64,000 bases of DNA, taken from contig DF237043.1 in the NCBI GenBank assembly GCA_000708835.1, positions 46,107-110,106 of the forward strand, given 5' to 3'. Below, in pieces: positions 25,401 to 39,500 of the stretch. The stretch comes from Klebsormidium nitens (taxonomy: Eukaryota; Streptophyta; Klebsormidiophyceae; Klebsormidiales; Klebsormidiaceae). The number at the start of each line of letters is the position of its first letter. Position 1 is the first letter of the stretch. Under the pieces are notes generated by a model that was not told the DNA's origin, made no database searches, and saw nothing but the letters and a program-made list of their open reading frames with translations. The translations under genes and the position numbers were made by a program.

Positions 25401-27452
25401 GTGGTCGGCGTCGATCTTTTCTAAAGAAAATGGTCGTAAAGCGAAGCCCAGGGCCTGGCCAGTAGGGTCAATCGTAGACTCCGCAATCCAGCATAACCCC
25501 TTAGGCTGCTGCTTATCGGTCTGCATTGCCCAGTCTTCTGTATTGGAGCGCAGTGGCAGACCTTCTGGTGATGGCAGAAACTTGAGGAGGCCACACAAGG
25601 GCTGAGGACAAGGCTACGGCCTTTAAAGACACAGTCTTAGCAGCTGCTCAGGGCAGAGAGAAGAATCCCAGGCTATACTTTTCGCCACAACTTGTTCTTG
25701 CCATGCTTCCTGCCAGGCACAACGCTCGGCGTGTTCCCACAAACAAAGTGTGGAAACAAACTTGTGTAGGGAAGGGAGTGGATTGCAGTATGGCACTTGC
25801 AGGCCTTCGTCGAACATTGCTTGGCCACCGCTACTGCCACCTTCTTTATCATGTCAAACGCTGAAGTGCATTGCACAAAGAACCACGAGGAGACTGATCA
25901 ACTGATCCACTAATCGGGTGTGTTGCTTCCTCCCCCACTTCATTTTGCACGTTGAACAAGTTACAAAAGCGTGCCTGGATCTCAAAAGCCAGCCGTTGGG
26001 GCGATTGGAGCAAAATCTGCTTTACTTAGGCAGCCAGAAGAAGGAAGCAGGGGATAGCATTCCGGCCACTCACACGCACGCCACCAGTTCACGCCACTTT
26101 CTCTAAAGCATCTCCATTCATCTTCATTTTTGGCATATGCATACACAGGACTAGCCAAAAATCACCTAAAACGTTGTGGCATATGCAGAGCGGCCAACTT
26201 ACCCACGCATAGAAGAGGTGACTCCATCCTGGCACGAGGTTGTCAACCTGGATTCCTACACCTGCATCCTCACTGCCTCCCCTGTTGTCAGCTGTTGCTG
26301 CTGCATAAGTGCTAGTGCCATCGCTTTGGATGACTAGGCCAGGATTAGGATCCTTGCAGAAGGGACAGAACCAGCCAGCAGGGACGCCGTTGTCAAAACC
26401 GTTGGCTACGATGTTTCCGGGGGGGGGGTACTCGGTGGAGGAGCCAGGGCACTGTCATTGAAACCACGGTGTCAAGTTCGGATGAATGCAGGGCTAAAGA
26501 AAGGTGACACTGTATGGATACACAATGTTAACGGTCATTACTGGCCAGGATGACAATGCAAAGAGCAATGGAAGCTTCTTCCTCAAAGCTGACACTATGA
26601 TTGCTGCACAACAGGCCAGCAGATGTGTGCTGGGGATTTCTTGGTTGCTGATGTGCGCATTGCAGATAGGATATTTCTGAGGACAGTTTGCTGCTGCATA
26701 CATCTGAAAGAAGCGCTGACTGAGTTTGCCACTTACCACATTGCCTGGAGGCGTGAGGGGGTCAAATGCTGCACAGAGAAGCGGGCTGTCATTGGTTCCT
26801 GGTCCAATTTGCTAAACATAGGTGATATTGTGTGGAACGCTGGGGCACCGATGTCTGCATTTCATTGGAGATATTTGAGGCCAAACCAATGCAGTCTCCA
26901 TAACACTACGTCAAGCGGGGGTGTTCCAATTCTTCTTGGAGACCATTAAAGCCGGGTACATCCCAGCATCCGCACTGGCGCCACAATGGAGCTCAGTCAC
27001 TGTCACTGGCCCTTTTCTGATTCAAAGCGACCAGCCAATCAAGAAGGCACATATGTCCAGAACAGAGTTGCAATGCATTACAAGTGGGCACCGGGGTGTG
27101 AAGCAGCAGCCACAGGAGCAATGCTGTGCCCAGCGGCATCAATCAGCTCTCCGCCCTCAAGATCTTAAGCATAGCTGACAGTCCTAGAGAACCCAACGGA
27201 CATTGATGGTGTCAAGCTTCAGGAGGAAACGCCTCGCAGAATATTCGACACCTCAGAACGACGCATTGCAAGATCCAGCTGCATTGCAAAGTGACGCAGT
27301 ACAGCATTGAAGAAACTTGTCACTGACTGGACTCGAAAAAGATTGTAGCACCAGGGCACTGACAACTTACATTGGCCAACAGCTACGGCAGCCAATGCTG
27401 ACAGCGACAGGGCCAGCAAGCTGAAAGAGAGAGCGCCTTTCAGAGCCGCCAT
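16492..27452 (-). CDS. Secreted GH10 endo-1,4-beta-xylanase with N-terminal carbohydrate-binding module
   Basis: Exons, minus strand: 27452-27371, 26451-26203, 25237-25044, 24484-24388, 24052-23955, 23569-23471, 22870-22690, 21806-21653, 20860-20786, 20379-20342, 19818-19674, 18971-18862, 18044-17802, 16623-16492 (about 632 aa). A hydrophobic signal peptide (MAALKGALSFSLLALSLSAL) precedes a CBM22/CBM_4_9-like module (NIVANGFDNGVPAGW to RISAEDRGANIHVRG), as in plant GH10 proteins. The catalytic domain starts at LRKANVQINF. The acid/base Glu lies in VTVDNEGIH (about 367) and the nucleophile in VHITELNV (about 488); GLPIIGPQVTWDD and IIYNEY also fit the family. The family cleaves wall xylan. Exon 12 ends in a GC donor. 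One junction does not close: exon 1 ends in phase 1 but exon 2 needs phase 0, so a small exon is missing or another donor is used (gtagct after ALAA would fit). It is divergent from RPS14. Confidence 0.92.
17261..17690 (-). repeat. Four degenerate copies of exon tail plus donor in the last GH10 intron
   Basis: The true exon 13 tail on the minus strand reads GTCAACTACAGCTTCAACGG, then GGCAGCGCAGGG and the donor gtgggtgg (17802/17801). Copies of this junction follow inside the intron at about 17690-17613 (also with the GAGTGGTCGAC codons), 17550-17488, 17412-17362 and, more diverged, 17310-17261. Each keeps a version of ggcagcgcaggggtgggtgg. The intron segment between copies, with acgagaaaggg and aaagacccgga, is duplicated as well. 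The repeat unit is therefore exon tail, donor and intron head, about 100-150 bp long. Confidence 0.85.
18087..18305. repeat. Tandem repeats inside a GH10 intron
   Basis: Short degenerate units around aggccgttcgatgg and atctgacggctga recur at about 18087-18115, 18145-18175, 18208-18243 and 18278-18305, just upstream of exon 13 in transcript order. They lie within the intron that begins with the GC donor at 18861. They carry no coding similarity that I can see. Confidence 0.6.
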
Positions 27453-28295
27453 TTTCCTTTTCCAGTTTGGTGCGCCACTCCGCCGGCGCTGGTGAACCGG
27501 GATCCTTGAACCGTGTGCACTGTGCTCAGAGTCAAACAGTGTGAAGAGCTTGTGAGCGCCAGCCCCGCAGGCTGAGGCTTGAGCCCTTCCTCGATCCTGA
27601 TTTTGGCAGACTGGTACCTACTGTACTGTACCAGTACGGTGGCCTGCATCAGCGCGGCATTGGTGCCAGTAGTACTGTCCGACTGGGCCGCACCGGGCAC
27701 ACTCGAGAGATTTTGCTCGACTGACTGAATCGCCCCGGGGCGCTTCCAAGAACTCCGGAACTGGCGCCGTACCGGCTTAAACGTCCGACCCGGACTCGAG
27801 CGGAGAGCGATATGCTCCCGGGAGACGGGTGGGGTAGGTAACGGAAGGTGGTTACGGAAACTAGGGTTTGGGTGCGAGGCGCCTACCTACTTTATAGCGG
27901 TTAGGGTTTTTTGTTTGTGTGCCCGGGTAGCCTGAAAGTTACATGGGTAAGTCACACAATAGGTACCGCCAAGGCTCGCGAGCCTAGTACTGCCCGGGCC
28001 TACCATACTTGGGCCCTGGGGCGATCTCCAAGTCACGACAAAATCAGGTACCTGGTAAAGGTCCGGTACAACGTACAGGCATCTTACTTATTTTGGTGTA
28101 CTTTCCCGCCAATGTCCGGCTGCCATCTGGCAAGCATTGGAAGGATCGGACAAAGTTGCGAGTCACGACTTACTATACCGGAGCGTGCTCGCGCGTTCCT
28201 TGAACCCCCTTCGAACAGACCATTGCCGTTTCGAAGAAGAATGCAGGCCTCTTTCACCTTTGAACCTCGAACAGGGAGGAAGGCGACCGGTCACC
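27453..28295. promoter_or_regulatory. Bidirectional upstream region of GH10 and RPS14
   Basis: This 843 bp region separates the divergent starts of the xylanase and the ribosomal protein gene. It includes two AGGGTTT motifs (listed separately). The part next to GH10 is GC-rich with many GTAC tetramers between about 27610 and 27645. No convincing TATA box was seen. Confidence 0.5.
27861..27910 (+). promoter_or_regulatory. Two telo-box-like motifs upstream of RPS14
   Basis: ctagggttt at 27861-27869 and ttagggttt at 27901-27909 are inverted matches to the plant telo-box (AAACCCTA), spaced 40 bp apart, about 390-435 bp 5' of the RPS14 start codon. Telo-boxes are known to be frequent in promoters of plant ribosomal protein and translation genes, where they act with other elements. 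The regulatory role here is inferred from that association. Confidence 0.55.
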
Positions 28296-30907
<2,612 letters not shown>

Positions 30908-31716
30908 TTAGCCTACGCCACTGCCTTGGCAACCGTGGGCGGAAGCTCGGAAGAACAGCTTTGGGGTTGTGCTTTCAGCTTTTGGCTATCATCGTCCTTT
31001 TGTAACATCAGTGCTTACTCACCTGTTTGACATTTTGTTTCACACACGCAAATGCTTGAGGAGACGTCTTCCATTTTTCATGGACTCAAGATTGCGCATC
31101 GTTGTTTGAGAGGCTAGCATGTCGCCCGGCGATTGTGGCTCTGCTACCCTCCACCGACTTATATGAACGAAGCATGCTAGACTTGCAGTTAGTACTATAG
31201 TAGTATCAGGATGAACTTGCGCCGAATGCCACAGTTGATATATGGCTTGCATGTTCAAAGTCAAGTTGTACGTGCGCATGTTGCAGCTTGACTACACACC
31301 TATCGTTAGATGTATGCAGTAGTGACGGTTTAACTACGTATATTTCAATTGATTGGTTCATTTAGATGACTAGATGGCTGCGCAGCATCCATGCAGTGGA
31401 CTCCGTATGACAAAGACTTATGTGTTTAAAAGTACGCTATACGGAAGGCCGCCAGCATGTAGTACACTGAAATAAGCATTATCACTGCAAAGGCAAGGCA
31501 ACAACATGACATACTTCTCGTACATGAAGAACTGCATGGTTTTAGTCTCCCTTCTTGGAATCACAGGAGAGCCGGCCAACGAACGACAAAGTACCCAAGC
31601 CAGGGTGTCATATGTAACGCGATGAATGACAGTAGTCTCCCAGCCGAAAAGTCACGATCTGTAACGAGCGGACATAAGGAGACTTGCAAGGCAGCTTGTT
31701 GAAGTCCCCGTTCCTG
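30908..31716. other. Intergenic region between two convergent gene ends
   Basis: It holds the 3' UTRs of RPS14 and of the ubiquitin-like gene. Only short unrelated frames occur. The sequence is comparatively AT-rich from about 31100 to 31500. No RNA gene or repeat was recognised. Confidence 0.5.
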
Positions 31717-34700
31717 TCAATCAAGGTCAGAAATACTGGCTTCCTGTAGATACTTCCTCAAGATCGAGTCGCCCACCGTCTCTACCTTCTTCGAGGCCTG
31801 CAAAGAGACCGCGCTCGGAGCCGTACTGGGCCGGCTTAAAAGCTGTTCGTAGTGGTCGAACGGACCGGGCTCCTGAGCCACAGAGTCCGCAGGCCCCGAC
31901 TCAGCTTGCCCGTCTGGACTGGTCCTCCTAGCTCCGATTAAGTCTGAAAAGTCGAGAGGCGTCAGTGGGCTTCCGTTGGGCCTGTCAATCCCCCGCTCGG
32001 GCCCCACAGCAAAAACCGCCGGATCACTCATTGCAGTGGCTAGTGGGGCGCCGTCGTCGGACACCCCAGTCGCAAAGATGGGTTTCCAACCAGGGGGGTA
32101 CTCCATCTTCCGCAGCCCCCTCTCACTCAGCACCGCGTCCTCCATAGGCATGCATGCCTCGGCAGAATCTATTCCAGGGCGGGCATCGCTCTGGTTTCCC
32201 CACCCTCCGCTCGAACCGGCCGCCGGCTGGGGTTCTGTCGGGCTTGCATGGGCCCCACTTCCCTCCCCCCGACTCGATAGGTGCTTCTGCATTCGCGCCA
32301 TCTCTTCGACCATTTTCTCGTACTTTCTCTGTAGCTCCTCGAACTCTTTCGCACCCCCGCTGCCGCCCGCCGCGATCCCTCCCCCCTGCGCTTCCCCCGT
32401 GCCCAACAAGGACCCATGCTGCGCCCGCAGCCGCAACTTGACATCCGCCACCGTATCAGTGTCCTTGAACGCGACCTCGACTTTGTCAATCTCCTTTCCG
32501 TCCCGGACGACGACTAGCCTGAGAAGATTTCCCGCCGCGATCTGCTTCTTCGTAACCATCCGGAGCTTCAGCATCGAGTGCAGGGTTTGCTCTTTCGTGA
32601 CTCCGCAGTCCTTTAGCATCCGATGGTCGTCTAGATTCTTTCCCCGGAACTTGATTTGCTGATCTGCCGCGCGCGTCCCATGCGCGTCCTGGATGCGCTC
32701 CTTCACGAAGCCCACCCGATCGCAGCCGCGCACCTGGTTACAATGTTTGCGCTGAGTTGGATGGATATTAGCGAGAAATGGAACAAGCTTAGGTACTACT
32801 TCGCTGATTTGGGAGCCCTTCCGGTCGACAAGGTATGCTTTTTGCCAATTTTTCGAGTTGCAAGAGCTCATTGCAACGCAAAGAAGGTCAGAGCGGGTTT
32901 GTGGAGATGAAAGAAGCTTGGCAGTAGAAAGGGACACTGTATGAGATTGGAAGCACTTCTTCAAGGCGCCCACACAGTCTCAGCTGTGCACGTAGCAGTG
33001 CTCAGTGATTGGGCGGCTGAGTTGATTAAAGAATACCCAGATTCAAGGGTGTTTTCAGGTGCCTGAGCCAATGCTTTCGTTCAAGCTGTCACCTAGCAGG
33101 GAGATTTGGAGCAAGGTTTAAAGGCTAAGAAAGATGGTTGTCAGGTGCTGAAGATCACTCAAGAATGAGGTTCGTGCCCAAACGGGATTTGCGTCAGTAT
33201 TATTTCGCGCACTGAAGCATTTGCAGCCACGCACATGGCAGCAGAGTCAGCGAAAATGAGCTCAGGTCTAACGAGATACGCACATTGCTTAAATGGCTGT
33301 GAAATTGTAGTCGGTTTCTGACGAAACAGTTGGTCGCAGCCCCGAAAAGGCAAAGGGGTTTAGTAGATTGAAGATGCGGTGAGCCGGACAGTTTTGAAAG
33401 TTTGCCACCTAAAAAGGCAAAAGCTGGGTCAAACCGATGTGATTTGAGTTTGGGAGAGTACAAGCATGACATGTTTGAAGAGATCTGTAGAAAGTAGGAA
33501 TACACTGAACTGGATCCAAAAGACTCCATCGTTGTCCAGGGCATCAAAGGTAAGATCTCATCAAGTGGTTCTCAACGGGGCTTTGAGACTTCGGCAGGAA
33601 CCATTACTTTGATCATTAACTGTGTCGATGAGTTTAAGCCCAACTTTCGAACATTCAGGACGGACATTCAAAGCAGTCAGCTTCTGCTCACAACCTCTAG
33701 AAAATGCATCCAGAACTTTCTGATTGGGACCCCCCTTGCTAAATCGATCTTGACATACACAAAGCAATTGCCTTCAAGACTAGTGTAAAAGCTGGTCCAG
33801 AAATCGTTTTGAGGGAATTGACTGAACTTACTTGCAGCTCCATGCGAGTGCCATCCAGCAGCGATACGAAGATCTTGTACGGCTTCGCTTCAACACCACC
33901 CTTTTCCGACAGCTTCGGTTCGAGTACGACTATGCTGTTCTGGACTAGCCCGCACTCCTCTACAGTGGCCCGGTCGTCGTACAGTTCCCGCCACCCGAAC
34001 ATCAGCTTTTGGGATGCGGAAGGCACCCCCAGCACTTTCTCTACCCTTGCTTTAAGATCGCGGATAGTATCTGTCGGCTTCACAAAGGGTACCACAAGCT
34101 GCTTCGTCTTGCCCCCATAAGAGATGAATATCCGGCCCCCTCGATCTTGGGGAAGGGGGGAGGGGAGGATTGTGAGATGGACGGTGTGTTGGTTCAGAAT
34201 CTGAACGGGCGCCCCACTTGAAAGGTCGACGAGTTCGTCGGTCTCTTGGAAGATGGTGAGCGACTCGGCATCAAGGTGGAACCTGGGAGAAGATACCCAG
34301 AAGAGGGTCAGAATGCACAGTGTGGAGGAGGATGTGAACTCTGTTCAGCGACTGGCTGCCAGGATTGACAGCTGCGTCTGCGAGTTCTGAATGAGCAGCA
34401 GTTGCCTGGCCGATCGCAACATGGTGACAAGATGCAGATCTGCAGACAATTTTCAAAAAGCATGTGAAGAGGAAGCGAAATGTCACTGAAAGTGGATCAG
34501 CAAGCCCGGCAAAGTTGTTCGCAAGCAGCGAACGTGATGGCTTTGGCTGCAATTTTTGCACACACAGAGCTAACTCTGAGAATGCTACATTCGATGCCTC
34601 ATGATTGCATTCAATCCTCATGAATCCAGTGCTTGACACAAGAATCCCCCCCATTTGCAAGCTTTCACAGACTCTGGTTCGCAAAGAGATATTCACCACA

Positions 34701-36039
34701 GGACGTTGGACACATTGCATGTAACCATCAGATGCTGTATGCTCAGGTGGCCTTTTGCTTCCCCTCCGATCCTTTGATATGTTCTGCCTGTTGTGCTCCC
34801 CAGCATGCAGCCCTTTTGTCAACCAGCCATATTACATTCGGAAAGCAGAAGTAACCGCAAAGCACCTAGCACCCGAGAACTCACCACTTCCCCCGTGTTA
34901 TGTCGTGCTTCACAAATTCCATCACATGGTCGTCATTGAGCTCCTCGAACCGGGGCGCCTGCAGCCTTTGAATGGCTGCTGGGATATCTAAGCACTCTGT
35001 GACGTGCTCACTAAGGCCCTCACAGGCAGGGCTGTTAGCAGGAACATTGGAGAGCAGGATGGAGACTGCAGATGATCCAACTGAGAGGCCCGGGCCACTC
35101 CACGGCCACCGGGAATTGGCAGACACTTGCAGGTCCACCATGACGGAAGCCATCTGTCAATTACGATATTAGCTGAGAGGTAATCAAACCGGTCGAATTT
35201 AACCTTCCTTGAAGCTGCCCCAATGTCTGTTCAGAAACTAAAATTACACTGCCGTCTCTGGTCCTCAGATCAACCTGCTGCCATTATCTCAAATCCTACT
35301 TCAGCTATTTTAATTCTGCTTTCTTTACACCAACCTGCTTATGAAGGCCAGCAGAAACTGCTTATGACGCCAAGATTGCAAGCATAATCAGGGGCTGCCG
35401 ATTGAACAATGGCAGCACTTGGAGGAAAGCTCAGAGTTGTTGAATAGCAGCTGGCGACAAATTGCTGCGACAGTGCAACACTTTGCAGATGTGGAACGCC
35501 TTAATGTGTTCAAACAATTCCTCACTCCCTGGAGCATGAAAATGCTCTGGGCCGCATCTAAAACACGGGGAATTTGCTGCCCCTGCGGACCTTGGAAGTG
35601 AAAGTACCCCTACAATCCGGACGGAGCGCTAGCGAAGAAAGGGATGAACCCTATGCACGTCTCAAGCCAAAAAAGATTGAAAGAGCCTTCGTTCCTACGC
35701 AATCTAAGGAACCAGCCGCTTTGAACACGAGATTGTAAGGGCCTGCATATGTTACTCTTGGTAGACTTCCCTCGTGAGGCTGCGGCACATTCAAACCGGC
35801 TTGAGAAGGCAGCAGAAGCCCGAGTGCAGAAGGGAAGTTGCAACGGCCTGCACTTTCTCCAGTGTAAAAGCAGCACACAGGTGTCTACAATTTACAAATA
35901 CCGGTAGATCATGGTCCTGCTCATGCAACCGCGCGAAATCTTCGAAGGTGCGCGGCAGGTTCCGGGTCTTCAGCGCAATCCAACGGCTCAGAAGCCCTTG
36001 AGGGCCTCGGCCTGTCATCCGGCGGCGGAGCTTGCACAT
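31717..36039 (-). CDS. Protein with tandem ubiquitin-like folds, function unknown
   Basis: Exons, minus strand: 36039-35902 (tentative), 35153-34885, 34282-33832, 32733-31717; about 624 aa if all are used. A basic N-terminal piece (MCKLRRRMTGRGPQG) and a region without recognised motifs (MASVMVDLQVSANSRW onward) come first. A first ubiquitin-like fold follows: RIFISYGGKTKQLVVPF, TIRDLKARVEKVLG, QKLMFGWRELYDD, VQNSIVVLEPK. A second spans the last junction: YKIFVSLLDGTRMELQ, VKERIQDAHG, QQIKFRGKNLDDHRMLKDCG, TLHSMLKL. A third beta-grasp-like stretch (LLRLVVVRDGKEIDKVEVAF) leads into a coiled coil (FEELQRKYEKMVEEMARMQK) and a Gly/Ser/Pro-rich tail. No di-glycine end is present, so it is not a conjugated modifier. 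The start may instead be the Met at 35153. I do not recognise the family. It is divergent from UBA2, with about 490 bp between the starts. Confidence 0.75.
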
Positions 36040-36529
36040 TGCCTGCACGGTAAAGGATGGTAACGCTTCAGTCCGCTTCCCGCCAAATTTGTCCAAAGGG
36101 AACACCGCAAACTTCAAAGCTGAGCAAAGTCAAAGAGAGAAGCACAAGAGAAGCTGCTCTTATCTACCTACTGCCACTGGTGTAGATCTGTTGTCCTTTG
36201 CAAGCGGTGAAGGCCATTTTAAGGAGTTTTTGCTTGCTGGGTCACTGTAGTCCAGGATTTCAAAGGGAAAGGGATATTTTTATCTGAAGACAAGGAAGCT
36301 GCGGATGTCCTATAGGATCCATAGTGGCTGCGCATGCATCAATTCTCCCCCAAACATTAGGGGGGTCTACAGCTGCAAATGTCCTGGAGCAGCATCTGCT
36401 CAGTGCTGCATGGTTTGACCTGGTAATTCTTAACAGAGAGTAATCCGGTACACCTGGTTTTTCCACACCATCTCTCACAGATCACTACTTGTAATTGAAA
36501 GCGGGCGGCGACAAGGATAGAGGCCCAAG
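36040..36529. promoter_or_regulatory. Shared upstream region of the ubiquitin-like gene and UBA2
   Basis: A 490 bp gap lies between the two start codons if the first exon of the minus-strand gene is correct. The bases just before that start (ctttaccgtgcag) look like an acceptor, so its true first exon may lie within this gap. No core promoter motif is evident. Confidence 0.4.
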
Positions 36530-39500
36530 ATGGCTTCAAAAGCAGAACGCGATGCAATCAAGGTAAGTCTTTGAGTAATCTATTATGTTCCCAAAAGCGA
36601 ATTCAGAAGCTTTCCTTATGGCCAAGGAGACAATCGATAGAGCCTGATTGTTCAATGCAAGCACTGGATGCAGCTCATTGGGAATCACAATGCTAGGAAG
36701 GTTCCATCGGTGGCAGTTCCTGATTTCAACTTCTCGCTAACATTTTTTGCCCTGAGGTTTTTGTCAAAGTGTTTAGAGTATACGTCATGACAGTCATAAA
36801 GGCAAGCTCGTTGGAGCAGGAGCTCTCTTGCAGACTTCCAGAATCAAGGTAGCCTATAGATGAAGAACCCGTCGCTGTTCAACCTGCAGGTTGCAAAAGT
36901 GCTGATGGTGGGAGCAGGGGGCATAGGGTGCGAGCTGCTGAAAACTCTGGTCATGTCAGGATTCCAAGATATCGAGCTGGTAAGTTCGCTTTACCACTGG
37001 GTGCTTGATCCCTCTGCCAGCTCGCTTGAATATTTTGTCACGATCACCAGGTCCCGGCACATCTCTCAGATTGATGAACATTGCGGGAAGTTTGCAGCGC
37101 TGTCAGCAGAAGTCCTGTAATGTTCTGAAGAGAGCCTTCAAACGCCTTGAGGGCTGGTGTCAGGAAGGCACACAATGTTTTTGACATAGTGGGCGTTTTC
37201 TGCAGATCGATATGGACACAATTGAGGTTAGCAACCTGAACAGGCAGTTCCTGTTTCGGAAGAAGCACGTGGGCCAATCAAAAGCGCAGGTAATATTTCC
37301 TTCGCCCCCTCAACGACCCTCTAGTCAGTCTCTTGAGTTGCTTTCCGCACAAAATGCGGGGGCACATTGACCCTGTGAGACTCTGTGGAACTTGACTGGT
37401 CAGGCAGAGTTGGAAACTGAGGTAGGGGCTGCTGATTCGAATTCAAAGACATCTGTCCAGCTCCTGAGAGGCTCAACGCATTTGGAGAGAGCTCTCATTA
37501 CTGCACTTGATTTCTTTGAATTGGACTCGTTCGGGGAGTCTTTCTCCTTGCTCTTGATGTATGCACTTAGAACCGCACTCATTCTCAACTCTTTTGGAGA
37601 GCCTTTCCCCTTGCTCTTGATATCATGCCATTGTCCAAGTTGCTAAAGTGTGATGGCTTCTCCAGGTGGCGCGAGAAGCAGTCCTGAAGTTCCGCCCTGA
37701 TGCAAAGATTGTGGCGCACCATGCAAATGTCAAGGACCCCCAGTTCGACATCGACTTCATCAAGCGCTTCACTGTGAGCCAATCTATCTTCTGCCTTCAT
37801 CGCTCGTGAGGATTTTGATGCACCCTTCTTCTGTTTGTTTAATCACAGGCATCATGCCTGACTCTCTGCTGGCGCCAGGAAGAGGGTTTTGTTGGTTAAG
37901 AAGAAGTGCCAAGCCGGCTTCCGAATCTGCCAGTCCAGAGGCTTCGCAATGCAGAATCGAAGTGCCACGCACATATTACAATTGTCTGTATATACGCTCA
38001 AGTATGCTGGACACTTGTTCCATGGTGGCAATTGTAAGTCCTGAAATAATTGGCCAACTGCAGAGAGGACATCTAAGATTGGACGAGGCAGGGCTGACTA
38101 AAGCCCCAAACGAAGTCCTTCCTGGCACATACTAAGCATCTCTTTCTGGCAAGCTTCAATGGGGGTCAGCTGATGTCATCTTCGTCTTTGAGAAGCTGAC
38201 CCCCTGAGTCTATTATGCGTCTGCTATTTGACCAACACTGCCGTCTTTTGAGTACTCCAACGTACAGCAAACTGTATGATAAACGATCTCCAGCCTCTTT
38301 CTCTCATTGCCAAACTCAAGTTTGCGAACTGATACCTCAGGTTCTGACTGATCATGCAGTGACGGGTCAGCTACACGATACGATCTTGTTTCATCGGACG
38401 CCGTTTTTGCAGGTCGTTTTGAACGGGCTGGACAACGTCGAGGCGCGGCGCCATGTGAATAGGCTCTGCCTGGCAGCAGGGGTGCCTCTTGTTGAGAGCG
38501 GCACCACTGGTTACGTTGGCCAGGCGGACGTTCACATCAAGGGCCGGTTCACCTGCTTCGAGTGCTACCCCCCGCCCCCTCCCAAGTCCTTCCCAACTTG
38601 CACCATCACAAACACTCCTAGTCAGGTGAGTCAGCACTAGAGACATCCGGATCTCGCAGCATGTTTTAACGGGCCTGTTTTCTGTCAGGCCTATTCTGGG
38701 CTTTTGGAGCTGGAGTTGCACAACTAGGACTTGAAAACATGTGTGTGATGCGAACTTTTCAATGGATCGACTCGGAAAATTCAGTGAAGTGCCTTCATCC
38801 GTTCAAGTAAAGAGCCCGTGGTAGTCAACACTGCTACTCATGAGGTGTTTCTATACTCGCCAAATCGCCAAATTGCTAAAGCACGCACCCTTTCGCGAGT
38901 CACTCCGTTTCCCCAGCTGCCAACTTTCCAACCCGAAGTCTCTGAATAGCTTTGGGGATCACTGAACTATTCGTCCCCTCTCAATCAGCCGGTGCATTGC
39001 ATCGTGTGGGCTAAGGAGCTGCCGTTCGCGAAGTTATTCGGGGAGGCCGGGTTAGCCAACGATTTGGACATGCGCTCCGACGACCAGGCAGAGGAGCCGT
39101 TAGAAGAGGACACCAACTGGCACCGTGTCAAAGAGAACGAGACGCCGACGGCATACGCATGCAGGGTGAGTTGCTGAGGTTGATGAGATCGTCGAAAAGC
39201 AACTCTGGGTTGGTAGTCTGCGGAAGTAAATCTAATTCACGAACATTGGACTTGCGACTGCCAGTAATGTCCCCCTGTGAACCACGTTGTTCGCAATAGT
39301 GCGTTCACAGGGGTGTGAGCGTACGAATGCATCTCGAAAGGCGGTCTAGGGCGCAAGGCCGATACTGTGCAACCTCCAGGCATTATCCCCTTAAGCGGTC
39401 TTCTTGGTATCATCAGCCGGACAGGAAATGTACGGGAGTAGATGGAATCGGAGAGAAATTTTCAGTCGATCCGGCAGCATGATGCCACGCGCTCTCACAA

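Noticed and set aside
31976-32662. 228-codon open frame on the plus strand
   Set aside because: It lies wholly antisense to the last exon of the ubiquitin-like gene, whose minus-strand frame has ubiquitin-fold motifs and a coiled coil.
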